Part shown: one piece after another, positions 35,403-44,047 of the stretch
Numbering within the stretch: the first letter of the stretch is position 1
Layout of the letters: every line of letters starts with the position of its first letter
DNA from: Spongiactinospora sp. TRM90649
GTDB lineage: Bacteria > Actinomycetota > Actinomycetes > Streptosporangiales > Streptosporangiaceae
Direction: 5' to 3'
NCBI RefSeq assembly: GCF_029382225.1
Contig: NZ_JARLTC010000005.1
Coordinates: forward strand, 62,001 to 126,000
DNA length: 64,000 bases
The notes under the pieces: model-generated
What the model saw: the letters and a program-made list of their open reading frames with translations, nothing else
Database searches by the model: none
Told to the model about the DNA's origin: nothing
Program-made: the position numbers and the translations under genes

Positions 35403-36361
35403 GACCGGGCCGCCTCATCGGCGGCTCCGAGCCCGTCGTCCACGAACACGCCTTCCGGCCGGAGCGTGATCCCGGAGGCGGCGGCCTGCAGGTCGAGCAG
35501 GATCGCGAAGTCCTCGTCCACCCGGCCGCTGCCGATGCTGGCCTGCACGAGCTGCGCGGTGGCGGCCGTGACGGGCATGGGGACATCGAGGCGGCGCGCC
35601 GCGGCGAGCCCGAGGTCGAAGTCCTTGCGGAGCAGGATCGGGGTGAAGGTCGGCGTGTAGTCGAGGTTGACGAAGGCGGGCGACTTGTAGCGGGTGAAGA
35701 CCGAACCCATGACGCTGTCGTTCAGGAAGGACAGGAAGGCGTGGCGGGAGACCCCGCCCTTCTCGGCCAGCACGGTGATCTCGGCCAGCGACTGGGTCAC
35801 CACTCCGAGCAGCAGGTTGTGCGCGATCTTCACCAGCCGCGCGATGTCGCCTTCTCCGACGTAGGTGACCGACGCGCCGATGTACCCGAGCAGGTGCTCG
35901 ACCCTGGCGTACGTCGCTTCCGGCCCGGACGCCACGATGCTGAGGGCGCCGGCCCGGACGACCTTGCCGTTGCCGCTGACGGGCGCGGCGAGGAAGTCGA
36001 CGCCACGATCCGCGCACTCCTTCCGCAGCGCCTCGGAGGCGTCGGTGGCGACGGTCGAGCAGTCGACGACGATGGCGGGCCGCCGTTCGCCGGCGAGCAG
36101 GCCGTCCTGGCCCAGGAGCACCCGCTCCAGGTCGTCGGAGGTGGAGACCATGGTGAACACCACGTCTCGGTCACGCAGACCGGCGATGGTCTCGCTCACG
36201 GTGGCGCCGTGCTCCTTGAGCGGAGCGGCCTTGGCGCTCGTACGGTTCCACACGGCCAGGTCCACGCCCGCCTTCGCCAGGCGCTCGGCCATCGCGGCGC
36301 CCATCCGGCCGGTGCCGATCCAGCCGACACTGAGAGCGGCCTCGGGAGTCGTCTTGGTCAT
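35399..36361 (-). CDS. NAD-binding 3-hydroxyisobutyrate dehydrogenase-family oxidoreductase
   Basis: A 320-aa beta-hydroxyacid dehydrogenase. The N-terminal Rossmann site is VGWIGTGRMGAAMAERLAKA, followed by VFTMVSTSDDLERVLLG, the substrate-binding FLAAPVSGNGKVVRAGAL and the catalytic Lys in VKIAHNLLLGVVTQSLAE. It is expected to oxidise a 3-hydroxy acid to a semialdehyde, which the ALDH two genes later could take. ATG 36359-36361 with a weak ribosome-binding site; a LacI box lies 16 nt upstream. First gene of a three-gene operon. Confidence 0.92.
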   Translation of the reverse strand: MTKTTPEAALSVGWIGTGRMGAAMAERLAKAGVDLAVWNRTSAKAAPLKEHGATVSETIAGLRDRDVVFTMVSTSDDLERVLLGQDGLLAGERRPAIVVDCSTVATDASEALRKECADRGVDFLAAPVSGNGKVVRAGALSIVASGPEATYARVEHLLGYIGASVTYVGEGDIARLVKIAHNLLLGVVTQSLAEITVLAEKGGVSRHAFLSFLNDSVMGSVFTRYKSPAFVNLDYTPTFTPILLRKDFDLGLAAARRLDVPMPVTAATAQLVQASIGSGRVDEDFAILLDLQAAASGITLRPEGVFVDDGLGAADEAARS

Positions 36362-36377
36362 CGTTGTTCCATTCTGT

Positions 36378-36389
36378 GCAATCGTTTGC
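36378..36389 (-). promoter_or_regulatory. LacI-type operator box of the dehydrogenase-M24-ALDH operon
   Basis: GCAATCGTTTGC, identical to the box at 31288-31299, within a shared 20-nt identity (36376-36395). On the minus strand a TAGCAT that could be a -10 element lies just upstream, which would place the box near the transcription start. Confidence 0.75.
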
Positions 36390-36430
36390 CGAGCTATGCT
36401 AAAAGAGTTCTGCTCAATCGGTGCGGGTGG

Positions 36431-38233
36431 TCACCCGGTGATCGGGACCCTTTCCCGGTGGCCACCGCGTGAGACCCGCACCAGCCCGTACTCGGTCATC
36501 TTGAGTCCGGGAATGCTCACGGCCAGGCAGGCGAATCCCGCACTGGGCACCAGACCGGGCAGCGGCGAGCCGAGCTCGCCCCTGATGGCCTGTGCGACAC
36601 GCTGGGAACTCGCGAGCGTCTCGGCGAGGGGCGCGTGCGAGACGATGCCGAAGGTCGGCAACGCCACCTCGGCCCGCACCACGCCGTCACGGACCACCAC
36701 GATCCCGCCCTCCAGCTCGGCGCAGCGGTTGGCCGCGAGCGCCATGTCCGCGTCGTCCACCCCCACCACCATGAGGTTCATCACCCCGGCGTTGATGGTC
36801 GCCGCGATCGCGCCCCGCCGTACGCCGAGCCCGCTGATCAGCGCCGTGGCGAGACGGCCGGTCGCCTCGTGCCGGTCCGCGACGGCGATCTTGGCGATGT
36901 CCAGCCCGTCGTCCGCGACCGGCCCGCCGTCGCGGACCGGCAGATCGAGCGACCGCTCGTCCGTGCGCAGCGAGCCGGGGGTGATCCCGATCACCCTGAG
37001 GGTCCGGGTTCCGTCCGCCACGGGCAGCCGGAAGTCGTCCCGCGTGAGGGCGCGGCCCAGCCGCACCATGTGGTTCCACTCGGCCGGGTAGTCCTCCAGC
37101 CTGCTGGGCAGCAGGTACTCGCCGTTCTCCGCGCAGAGCCGGCCGCGGCTGAACGTGCGCACGACCCGGAACGAGGCGAGGTCCTCGACCAGCGCGAGCG
37201 AGGCCAGCCGGCCGGGCAGCACCGCGCCGTAGTGCCGCTCCAGCCCCAGGGACCGGGCCGCGTTCAGCGTCACCATGCGGACGGCGTCCACCGGGGCGAC
37301 CCCGTTGCGAACCAGCACGCGCAGCTTGTGGTCCTGGTGCCCGAGTTCGGCGAGACTGTGCAGTTCCTGCTCGTCGCTGCACGCGCTGAACATCGAGGGA
37401 TCGGCGCCGAACTCGGTGATGGCGGGCAGGACGTTGAGCAGGTCCTGGGCCGAGGATCCCTCGCGCAGCTGCACGGTCACGCCGAGCCGGACGCGCTCCA
37501 GCGCCTCCTCCACCGTGGTGACCTCATGGTCGGAGGCCACGCCCTGCGCCACAGCGGCCTGTACGGCCGGGCCGGACAACCCCTCCATATGCCCGGCGAT
37601 CACCCTGCCGCGCTTGAGCGCCTCGGCCCACACCCCGGCAAGACCGGGTACCGGCAGCCGGCTCACGTCGTCGTTCCACTCACGCAGCTCGACGCACTGC
37701 TCGTGCTCGACCAGCGCCCGCAGGTCGTCGATGGAGAACCGGTTCAGGCAGCCGAACTCGCCCAGCCCCAGGGCCGCGGCGTGGAAGGGCGAGAGCAGGG
37801 CGTCCAGGCCGGTGCCCGCTCCCCTCTCAAGCTGTGTCTCCACCGCGCGGCGGCCCGCGATGTAGCCGGACTCGGAGAAGCAACTGCTCAGCGCGACGGT
37901 GCCCATGGGCACGAGCAACTCGGCCAGCCGTTCGACGGTCACCTGCGAGAAGCCCACGTGGAAGTGCGGGTCGATGAACCCGGGCAGCACGAACAGGCCC
38001 GTGGCGTCGACTTCCGCCGTACCGTCGCCGACGCAGTGCGCGACGTCGCCGACCGCCGCGATCCGGGCGCCCGCCACCGCCACATCGCCCCGGTAGATGC
38101 GGCCCGACAGGACGTCGACGATGCGGCCACCGGTGATGACCAGGTCGGCGGGCTCGCGGCCCGCGGCCACGTCGGCGGCGTGCCGCCGCCCGGCGGGCGA
38201 GGTCTCTGTCGAAGAGGGATCCATCGTGTTCAC
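36431..38233 (-). CDS. Adenine deaminase-like amidohydrolase
   Basis: A 600-aa metal-dependent amidohydrolase of the Ade family, which hydrolyses adenine to hypoxanthine and ammonia. It keeps LPGFIDPHFHVG (HxH metal site), AGHMEGLSGPAVQAAVAQGV, ASDHEVTTVEEALERVRLGV, REGSSAQDLL and MFSACSDEQELHSLAELGHQDH. It departs from typical Ade at GFIDGHxHIESS (here PHFHVGFSQ) and CTDDR (here CSDEQ), so the substrate may be another amino-heterocycle. The GTG at 38231-38233 has GAGGAA at good spacing; ATG 38224 is the alternative. Last gene of the transporter operon. Confidence 0.85.
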   Translation of the reverse strand: MNTMDPSSTETSPAGRRHAADVAAGREPADLVITGGRIVDVLSGRIYRGDVAVAGARIAAVGDVAHCVGDGTAEVDATGLFVLPGFIDPHFHVGFSQVTVERLAELLVPMGTVALSSCFSESGYIAGRRAVETQLERGAGTGLDALLSPFHAAALGLGEFGCLNRFSIDDLRALVEHEQCVELREWNDDVSRLPVPGLAGVWAEALKRGRVIAGHMEGLSGPAVQAAVAQGVASDHEVTTVEEALERVRLGVTVQLREGSSAQDLLNVLPAITEFGADPSMFSACSDEQELHSLAELGHQDHKLRVLVRNGVAPVDAVRMVTLNAARSLGLERHYGAVLPGRLASLALVEDLASFRVVRTFSRGRLCAENGEYLLPSRLEDYPAEWNHMVRLGRALTRDDFRLPVADGTRTLRVIGITPGSLRTDERSLDLPVRDGGPVADDGLDIAKIAVADRHEATGRLATALISGLGVRRGAIAATINAGVMNLMVVGVDDADMALAANRCAELEGGIVVVRDGVVRAEVALPTFGIVSHAPLAETLASSQRVAQAIRGELGSPLPGLVPSAGFACLAVSIPGLKMTEYGLVRVSRGGHRERVPITG

Positions 38234-38285
38234 CTGTTCCTCGTGGTTCGATCGTCAGATGTGATGCCGGTTGCTTCCCTCGCGC

Positions 38286-40838
38286 TCATGTGCCCGCGGC
38301 CTTCCCGGCCAGGCGCCCGCCCCTGAACCCGCAGAACACCGCCGCGGCGACCAGCGTCAGGATGCCGAGCAGCCATTGCCGCCAGGCGTCGTTCAGGTCC
38401 AGGAACGCGCTCACGTTGATCGTCACCTCGATCAGCACCGCGCCCAGGGCGGCGCTGAGGAAGGAACCCCGGCCGCCGTAGATGCTGGCACCGGCCAGGA
38501 TGACCGCGGTGATGCTGCTGAAGGTGTACGTCAGCCCCGCGGTCGCGTCGCCGATGCCGTTCTGTCCCATCAGCACGACCGCGCCCAGGGCGGCGAGCAC
38601 CGAGCAGGCGCCGTACCCGAGGATGTGCGTCAGCGTGACCTTCGCGGCCAGCCGGTGCGCCGCGGGCTCGTCGGAGCCCACCGCGCGCAACTGCATTCCC
38701 CAGCGGGTACGGCGCAGCACCCACTCGCCGGCCACCGCGACGACGACCGCGACGACGAACACCCACGGCACGAACCCGATGGTGGCGTGCAGGGCGGTGA
38801 TGACGCCGTCATGGATGAACCCGCCGGGAAGGGGCCGCAGCAGCAGCGACACCCCCTGCAGGACGATGAAGGTGACCAGCGTGGCGACCACCGGCGACAT
38901 GCCGGCCAGCCGGATCATGGATCCGTTCAGCGCCCCGATGCCCCCTGCCAGCACGATCATGGCGACGATCGCGGTGACTGTACCGGCGACACCGCCTGAA
39001 GTGGCCAGGAACGACGCGATGACCACCAGGAAGCCCGTCAGCGGGCCGATTGACAGGTCGATCCCGCCCAGCATGACGGCGATCATCTGTCCCAGGGAGA
39101 CGAAGATGAGCGCGCTCATCGTGTACAGCAGGCCCTCGAAGTTCTGCGGGCTCAGCAGTTGATCGTTCCGCGTGGCGGCGATGCCGACGAGCAGCAACGC
39201 CGCGAACGCGAGCACGATGCCCGGGGCGTGGTCGCCGCTCATCAGTCCTCGCAGCCACGGCATGGACGGCGACCACCGCTTGGCGGGCGAGCCGGGCGTG
39301 GCGGGCGGACCGGTGGTCCCCTGCGCCGCCGCGCCGCTGGACGGCGAGCCGGTCAGGATCGCTCCGGTGATCGCCTCCTCCGTCACCCCGGCGGCCTCCA
39401 GGTCGGCGCACACCCGCCCTCTGGAGAAGATCATCACCCGGTCGCAGAGGCCCTGCAGCTCGTGCGTGTCGGAGGAGACGACGAGCACGGCGTTGCCCTC
39501 GTCGGCCAGCTCACGCAGGATCCGGTAGATCTCCAGGCGCGTCCCGACGTCCACGCCCTGGGTCGGCTCCTCCGCGATGAGCAGCCGCGGCCGGGCCAGC
39601 AGCGAGCGGGCCAGGACGACCTTCTGCTGGTTACCGCCGGAGAGCGTGCCCGCGGGGGTCTCCAGCGACGGGGCCTTCACCGCCAGCGCGCCGGTCTGCG
39701 CCGCCGTCGCCGACCGCTCCCGGCCCTGCCGTACGAAACCGGCCGTAGCCCGGTCGGCGAGGGTGAGCACGGCCGTGTTCTCCCGCACCGACAGGGTCTT
39801 GAAGAGCCCTTCACGCGGCCGGTCGCCGGGAACGTACACGATCCCGGCATCGAGGGCGCGCCTGGGCGTGGTGGGCCGGACGGGCACCCCGCGGACGGAG
39901 ACCTCGCCGTCGAGGCGCTGCAACCCCGCGAGAGACCGGGCGAGGTCGTGGTGCCCGTTGCCCGGCATGCCGGCCAGGCCCACCACTTCGCCCGGACGTA
40001 TGCGCAGGTCGACGTCGGTGAACCGGGGTCCCGAGACGGCGCGCAGATCCAGGACCGGCGCCGCGCCCGGATCCGTCCCCTGACCGGTCGCCTTGGCGGG
40101 AAAGGTGGAGTCGATCGGACGGCCCACGATGAGGCGCAGCACGTCCTCCTCCGTCACGTCGGCCATGCGGAAGGTCCCGCGCGTCTCCCCGTCGCGGAGC
40201 ACGGTGATCCGGTCGGCGATGCGCCGCACCTCGGGGAGGCGGTGTGAGATGTAGACGATGGCTGTGCCCGTCGCGGCGAAGCGGCGCACCTGCTCGAACA
40301 GCCGCTCCACGTCCTCGGCGACGAGAGCCTCGGTCGGCTCGTCGAGGATGAGCACGCGCGGTTCCATCGCCAGCGCCTTGGCGATCTCGACGAGCTGGCG
40401 GTCGGTGACCGAGAGGCCGGAGATCCGCTCGTGCAGGCCAACGTCCGCGCCGACGAGGTCCAGCCGCTCCCGCGCCCACGCCGCGGCCCGGTTCATCGGC
40501 GGACGCCAGGCCGGCAGCATCGCGAACACCAGGTTCTCCATCACCGTCAGGTCGGGCAGCAGAGCGGGCTGCTGGTAGACGACGGCCAGGCCGAGCTCCT
40601 GCGCCGCCGACGGCGACGGAGACCGCATGACCTGGTGACAGATCTCCACGGTGCCGGTGTCGGCGAGCAGCGATCCCGCGGCGATCGACATCAGCGTCGA
40701 CTTGCCCGCGCCGTTCTCGCCGACGATCGCGTGCACCTCACCGGGGAACACCTCAAGCTCGGCGGAGCGCAGGGCCACGACCCCGGGGTAGCGTTTGGTC
40801 ACTCCGCTCAGGCGCAGCACCGGGCCGGCACCTGTCAT
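38286..40838 (-). CDS. ABC transporter ATPase-permease fusion (RbsA-RbsC type)
   Basis: A single 850-aa chain. Residues ~1-500 are a tandem RbsA-like ATPase: first Walker A VGENGAGKST, Walker B VLILDEPTEAL, degenerate second P-loop GMPGNGHHD, and signature TLSGGNQQKVVLARSLL. After a Pro/Ser linker, residues ~530-850 form an RbsC-like permease with about eight to ten membrane segments (IAVMLGGIDLSIGPLTGFLV, AAVFCGFRGG near the end). The two parts are normally separate genes. It starts at ATG 40838, 1 nt from the binding-protein stop. With the separate permease at 42036-43136 it probably makes a hetero-permease importer for a carbohydrate-, nucleoside- or other small-molecule substrate. Confidence 0.93.
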   Translation of the reverse strand: MTGAGPVLRLSGVTKRYPGVVALRSAELEVFPGEVHAIVGENGAGKSTLMSIAAGSLLADTGTVEICHQVMRSPSPSAAQELGLAVVYQQPALLPDLTVMENLVFAMLPAWRPPMNRAAAWARERLDLVGADVGLHERISGLSVTDRQLVEIAKALAMEPRVLILDEPTEALVAEDVERLFEQVRRFAATGTAIVYISHRLPEVRRIADRITVLRDGETRGTFRMADVTEEDVLRLIVGRPIDSTFPAKATGQGTDPGAAPVLDLRAVSGPRFTDVDLRIRPGEVVGLAGMPGNGHHDLARSLAGLQRLDGEVSVRGVPVRPTTPRRALDAGIVYVPGDRPREGLFKTLSVRENTAVLTLADRATAGFVRQGRERSATAAQTGALAVKAPSLETPAGTLSGGNQQKVVLARSLLARPRLLIAEEPTQGVDVGTRLEIYRILRELADEGNAVLVVSSDTHELQGLCDRVMIFSRGRVCADLEAAGVTEEAITGAILTGSPSSGAAAQGTTGPPATPGSPAKRWSPSMPWLRGLMSGDHAPGIVLAFAALLLVGIAATRNDQLLSPQNFEGLLYTMSALIFVSLGQMIAVMLGGIDLSIGPLTGFLVVIASFLATSGGVAGTVTAIVAMIVLAGGIGALNGSMIRLAGMSPVVATLVTFIVLQGVSLLLRPLPGGFIHDGVITALHATIGFVPWVFVVAVVVAVAGEWVLRRTRWGMQLRAVGSDEPAAHRLAAKVTLTHILGYGACSVLAALGAVVLMGQNGIGDATAGLTYTFSSITAVILAGASIYGGRGSFLSAALGAVLIEVTINVSAFLDLNDAWRQWLLGILTLVAAAVFCGFRGGRLAGKAAGT

Positions 40839-40839
40839 G

Positions 40840-42039
40840 TCATCCTCCGTTGGTGAACAACTGGGCGAGCTTCTCCTTGGGGAGCTGCGCGGACAGCGTG
40901 GCGTCCGGCGGCAGGCCCGGCTCGCACTTCGGCGCCAGGTCGCCTCCCGCCGTCGAGTCCTCCGTGAAAGGGACCTCGATGACGGACGGCTCGTCGTTCG
41001 GCTTGCCGCTCGCCGCGGCCACGCCCTTGCGCAACGCGAGCCGGATGATCCACGTGTAGGAGGAGATGGTGCTCAGCTCGAAGTTCTCCTGCTTCGGCTT
41101 GTGCTCCTTGTACAGACAGGCCAGCTCGTTGATGTCGCCCGCGCTCCACGGCACGAGCGGACGGCCGGCGTTCACGAACGCCCGGATCGCCCCCGCGGAG
41201 ACCAGCCCCGAGTCTGCGATGACGCCGTCGATCTTCGCGTGCTTCGACAGCAGCCCCGACATCACCTTCTGGGCCTGCGCCTGGTCCCAGTTCGTGTCGA
41301 TGGGACCGTCACCGAGCAGCTTCATCCCCGGATGACGGGCCAGCACCTGCTTGATGCCCGCGGCCTCGCTCAGGCTCGCCGGGTTTCCCGGCGTGCCTCC
41401 AAGGAAGACGATGTCGCCCTTCCCGTCGAGCCGCTTGACCATCCATTCGGCCCACGCCCGGCCCATCGCCTCGCCGTCGAAGGTCGGCGCGTCCACGTAG
41501 TCCACACCGGGGGTGCCGCCCAGGGCGCCCACGGCCCACGGCACGACCGCGACCCCGCGCTGCATGGCCCGGCGCAGAGTGGGCAGCAGCGCGTCACCCG
41601 AGTCCGGCAGGATGACGATCACATCGACGCCCTTCGCCACCGCCGCGTTGATCTCAGAGATCATCTTGGAGGGGTCGCCCTGCGCGTTGTGGTAGGTGAC
41701 CTTGGTGATGTTGGGACACTTGGCGGCCTCGTCCAGCAGTTCGGCGTGGGCGACCTTGCGCCAGGAGTTCTGCGCGCCGTCGATGTGCGCGACCGTGACG
41801 GGTTTGCCGCCGCACACCTCCGCCATGGTCTTCAGCTCGGCCACGGTGCCGCGCTCGCCCGCCCTGACCTTGCCGACAGCGCCGGTGCCGGCGCTGGAGC
41901 CGCCGGCGCCGTTCGTGCCGCAGGCGCTCAGGGCGAGCGCCACGACGGCCACCGCGCCGCACAACTTCGTGGCACGCGACTTCGTGGCATGCGGCTTCGT
42001 GGTGCGCGGCCGGACACTCCGCACGGGAGATCTGTTCAT
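40840..42039 (-). CDS. Substrate-binding lipoprotein of the ABC importer
   Basis: A 399-aa extracellular solute-binding protein, Peripla_BP_4/RbsB fold. The basic N-terminus and hydrophobic stretch end in a lipobox (VVALALSACG), so it should be a lipoprotein anchored at Cys. The mature part has KPVTVAHIDGAQNSWRKVAH, GVDVIVILPDSGDALLPTLR and GDIVFLGGTPGNPASLSEAA. Spacing of 1 nt to the fusion gene and a 4-nt overlap with the upstream permease place it in the operon. The ligand is unknown. Confidence 0.93.
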   Translation of the reverse strand: MNRSPVRSVRPRTTKPHATKSRATKLCGAVAVVALALSACGTNGAGGSSAGTGAVGKVRAGERGTVAELKTMAEVCGGKPVTVAHIDGAQNSWRKVAHAELLDEAAKCPNITKVTYHNAQGDPSKMISEINAAVAKGVDVIVILPDSGDALLPTLRRAMQRGVAVVPWAVGALGGTPGVDYVDAPTFDGEAMGRAWAEWMVKRLDGKGDIVFLGGTPGNPASLSEAAGIKQVLARHPGMKLLGDGPIDTNWDQAQAQKVMSGLLSKHAKIDGVIADSGLVSAGAIRAFVNAGRPLVPWSAGDINELACLYKEHKPKQENFELSTISSYTWIIRLALRKGVAAASGKPNDEPSVIEVPFTEDSTAGGDLAPKCEPGLPPDATLSAQLPKEKLAQLFTNGG

Positions 42040-43136
42040 CTGACTGCCCTCCTGGGAGTCATGAGGCCCTGGACGGCCTGCTCACCTCGCCGTCCGCCCC
42101 GGCCGATACGGCCGGACCGGGCCGCGGCCGAGCGCCGACGGACTCGGTAAAGGATCACGCCGAGCGCGATGATCAGGCCCTGGATCAGGTACTGCACCGC
42201 CGTCCCGGCTCCCAGGGACAGGACGATCTGATTGAGCTGGGTGAGGAAGAGGGCACCCAGCACGGTGCCGAGGACCGTTCCACGTCCTCCGGCGAGCGCG
42301 GTGCCGCCGACCACCACCGCGGCGATGCCGGCGAGCAGGTAACCGTCGCCGATGTTCAGGGCCGGTGTCCGGATGAAACCGGCCAGCAGGACGCCCGCCG
42401 CGGCGTGGCAGAGCGCGGCGCAGACGTACGTGCCCATGCCGTACCGGATGAGCGAGACGGCGGCCGCCCGCGCCGCGGCCGGATTCGCGCCGACCGCCTG
42501 GAACCGCCGCCCGACCACGGTCCGGTGGACGACGACCGCCACGATCACCGCGACCGCCACCGCGATGAGCACGGTGTTGGGCACCCCGAGCGTCTTGGCC
42601 AGGGCGAACCGCTGCAGGCCGGCCGGCACCGCGCCCGGCGACCCGTTGGTGAAGTGCTGGACACCGCCCAGCAGCAGCGCGTTGCCTCCCAACGTCGCCA
42701 CCAGCGGTGTGACCCCCACCACGGTGACCAGGTAGCCGTGCACGAGACCCACGGCGAGGGCCAGCAGGGCCACCAGCAGCAGCGCGGGCAGCAGCCGGGA
42801 GTCGGCTCCGTCCGGATACTTGGTCACGATCACCGCGGACATCGAGATGACGCCCGCGACCGAAAGATCCAGCCCGCCCTGCTGGACCACGAGCATCTGG
42901 CCGATGGCCGTGACGGCCAGCAGCGCCGCGAAGGGCGCCATCGACAGGAGCGAGTCCGTCGCCAGCACCCCGGGAACGAACAGCGCGCTGCCGGCGAAGA
43001 GCAAAACGGTCATCACCACGGCCGACGGAACCGCGACGCGCGCCGATCCGGCCGGCCCCCGACCGGCGGCACCGGTCCCATCGGCGGCCGGCGGGGCCGG
43101 CATGCCCGTGCTCTCGGAGGTCTGAGATGCGTTCAT
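42036..43136 (-). CDS. ABC transporter permease (RbsC-like)
   Basis: A 366-aa integral membrane protein of the BPD_transp_2 family. An N-terminal Ala/Gly/Pro-rich cytoplasmic tail is followed by about eight to ten helices. It carries the family motifs MLVVQQGGLDLSVAGVISMS, ALAVGLVHGYLV and GDGYLLAGIAAVVVGGTALAGG. ATG 43134-43136 with GAGAGGTGGA; its end overlaps the binding-protein start by 4 nt. Second gene of the operon after RidA, likely partner of the permease half of the fusion protein. Confidence 0.94.
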   Translation of the reverse strand: MNASQTSESTGMPAPPAADGTGAAGRGPAGSARVAVPSAVVMTVLLFAGSALFVPGVLATDSLLSMAPFAALLAVTAIGQMLVVQQGGLDLSVAGVISMSAVIVTKYPDGADSRLLPALLLVALLALAVGLVHGYLVTVVGVTPLVATLGGNALLLGGVQHFTNGSPGAVPAGLQRFALAKTLGVPNTVLIAVAVAVIVAVVVHRTVVGRRFQAVGANPAAARAAAVSLIRYGMGTYVCAALCHAAAGVLLAGFIRTPALNIGDGYLLAGIAAVVVGGTALAGGRGTVLGTVLGALFLTQLNQIVLSLGAGTAVQYLIQGLIIALGVILYRVRRRSAAARSGRIGRGGRRGEQAVQGLMTPRRAVR

Positions 43137-43184
43137 GTCCACCTCTCGATGCCCACGGTCACGCAACGTGCTCGACGCGGCGGA

Positions 43185-43649
43185 TCAGGCGGGCGGCGCG
43201 GCGGCGACAACGTGGATCTCCAGGCGTAGCCGGGGATCCGTCGCCAGCCGCGTCACCTCCACGGTGGTGCTCGTGGGGATGTGCCCGCCGAACCACTCCG
43301 CCTGGATCCGGTTCACGGCGTCCTGGTCCTCGGCCACGTTGGTGAAGAACCGGATCAGGTTCACCACGTCACGTCGCTCCGCTCCCGCGGCGCGCAGGGC
43401 CTGGTCCAGGTGCTCGAACGCGGTGCGGGCCTGCGCGGCGCCGTCCGCGGGAATGGCGTCGAAGACCTCGGGCCGGTGCGGGTGATCGTGGTAGACCGGC
43501 GCCCCGGTGACCCCCGAGATGAAGACCAGCCGCGCCGACGACACGACGCGAATGGCCGGGACAAAGGGGCTGACGATGTCCGGGTCGTACCCCTCGTGGT
43601 GAATGATCTCCGACTGCCCGACGGACTGGATCTCGGGAATGTCGCTCAC
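43185..43649 (-). CDS. RidA/YjgF-family imine deaminase
   Basis: A 154-aa RidA-family protein; relatives hydrolyse reactive enamines/imines to ketones and ammonia. It shows FVPAIRVVSSARLVFISGVT, RTAFEHLDQALRAAGAERRD, VVNLIRFFTN and PTSTTVEVTRLATDPRLRLEI. The usual catalytic Arg before the C-terminal strand lies in a changed context (TRLATDPRLR), so activity is not certain. GTG 43647-43649 with AGGAGAAGCC is preferred over ATG 43664. It leads the operon that encodes the importer and the deaminase-like protein, pointing to imine-forming chemistry. Confidence 0.87.
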   Translation of the reverse strand: MSDIPEIQSVGQSEIIHHEGYDPDIVSPFVPAIRVVSSARLVFISGVTGAPVYHDHPHRPEVFDAIPADGAAQARTAFEHLDQALRAAGAERRDVVNLIRFFTNVAEDQDAVNRIQAEWFGGHIPTSTTVEVTRLATDPRLRLEIHVVAAAPPA

Positions 43650-43685
43650 GGCTTCTCCTCGCATCGTGCTGTGTTACAGGATGTG

Positions 43686-43715
43686 ACGCTAGCGGCGATG
43701 GCAATCGATTGTCAA
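43686..43715 (-). promoter_or_regulatory. Promoter of the importer operon with overlapping LacI box
   Basis: On the minus strand TTGACA (complement of 43710-43715) and TAGCGT (complement of 43686-43691) are spaced 18 nt, a good sigma-70 pattern. A LacI-type box GCAATCGATTGT (43701-43712) overlaps the -35, so repressor binding would block polymerase. The box matches 10/12 of GCAATCGTTTGC and keeps the central CG. Confidence 0.65.
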
Positions 43716-44047
43716 CGAATGACCTGCAGCCTTACCAACAGTCACCATCCGGACGACAGCCCTCTGCGGCACCGATCGGCCCACGTCACGCGGATGCCGC
43801 CCGTCATCGTCGTCCACTTCGCCACCGCCACCGACCTGTGAGACGACCGGCACGCCGCGCCGTACCGGTGGTCGGTCACGTCCAGGCACTGACCGCCGCA
43901 ACCGTTTACACCGCGACGGACGGCGAAGCGAGAGACGGCTCCGCCGCCCATCTCGACTTGGCCGATCGGCCGGGGTCCGCCTGTCAGGCACCGAGGGCAG
44001 CGCCGGGACGACACCGCGCCCTCGGGCCGACAGCCTGCGCGTGGCGC
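43716..44047. other. Noncoding stretch beside the importer operon promoter
   Basis: About 330 bp with no convincing gene, terminator or repeat. Long frames here lack homology or ribosome-binding sites. Confidence 0.4.
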
